Assembly (NCBI GenBank): GCA_020720565.1
Contig: DYOK01000172.1
Location: forward strand, 1-5,615
DNA length: 5,615 nt
Source: Acetofilamentum sp.
GTDB lineage: Bacteria; Bacteroidota; Bacteroidia; Bacteroidales; JAFGXI01
Direction: 5' to 3'
The notes under the pieces were generated by a model. The model had not been told where the DNA came from, did not search any database, and saw only the letters and a program-made list of their open reading frames with translations. This document shows, in pieces, positions 5,598 to 5,615 of this stretch (positions are counted from its first letter, which is position 1; the number at the start of each line of letters is the position of its first letter). A program made the translations under genes and the position numbers.

Positions 5598-5615
5598 TCG
5601 AAAAATCAAATTTAT

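Overview
The window looks like a chromosomal piece of a Bacteroidota bacterium (AT-rich, roughly 40% GC by eye). Three things point there: promoter -7 elements of the form TAnnTTTG, a six-helix membrane protein of the DUF4271 family next to a uroporphyrinogen-III synthase (a familiar Bacteroidota pairing), and a pheT that is not preceded by pheS. I cannot place it below phylum.

Layout. Bases 1-144 are a left flank with no gene I can support. All three confident genes lie on the minus strand and read right to left: pheT (4592-2151, phenylalanyl-tRNA synthetase beta subunit), a DUF4271 membrane protein (2001-913) and a hemD-like uroporphyrinogen-III synthase (900-145). The DUF4271 and hemD genes are 12 bp apart. 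A Shine-Dalgarno-like AAAGGAAG overlaps the upstream stop codon, so they are very likely co-transcribed and translationally coupled. pheT is separated from DUF4271 by 149 bp containing several dyads but no clear promoter, so read-through from pheT is possible. pheT has a good promoter candidate just upstream. It also settles the start codon, because the longer TTG start would lie inside the -7 element.

Bases 4593-5615 form about 1 kb without a convincing gene. The stretch is rich in repeats: (i) a 102-bp element (4683-4784) with imperfect terminal inverted repeats and two internal hairpins; (ii) four copies of a 14-bp GC-rich REP-like palindrome (core AGGGGCGTAGCCCT) arranged as two two-copy units in inverted orientation (4910-5217); (iii) a 252-base stop-free tract on the plus strand (5268-5519) that has no usable start codon near its beginning and includes a C-run/G-run inverted repeat; (iv) an A-rich CAACTCAACAA repeat followed by a plus-strand TACCTTTG -7 element (5590-5597). 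The last probably drives a gene just beyond the right edge, divergent from pheT.

Functionally the genes are housekeeping: translation (PheT) and tetrapyrrole synthesis (HemD), plus a conserved membrane protein of unknown role. I do not see a defence system, mobile-element gene, CRISPR array, rRNA or tRNA. The most interesting material is the repeat-dense non-coding region upstream of pheT.
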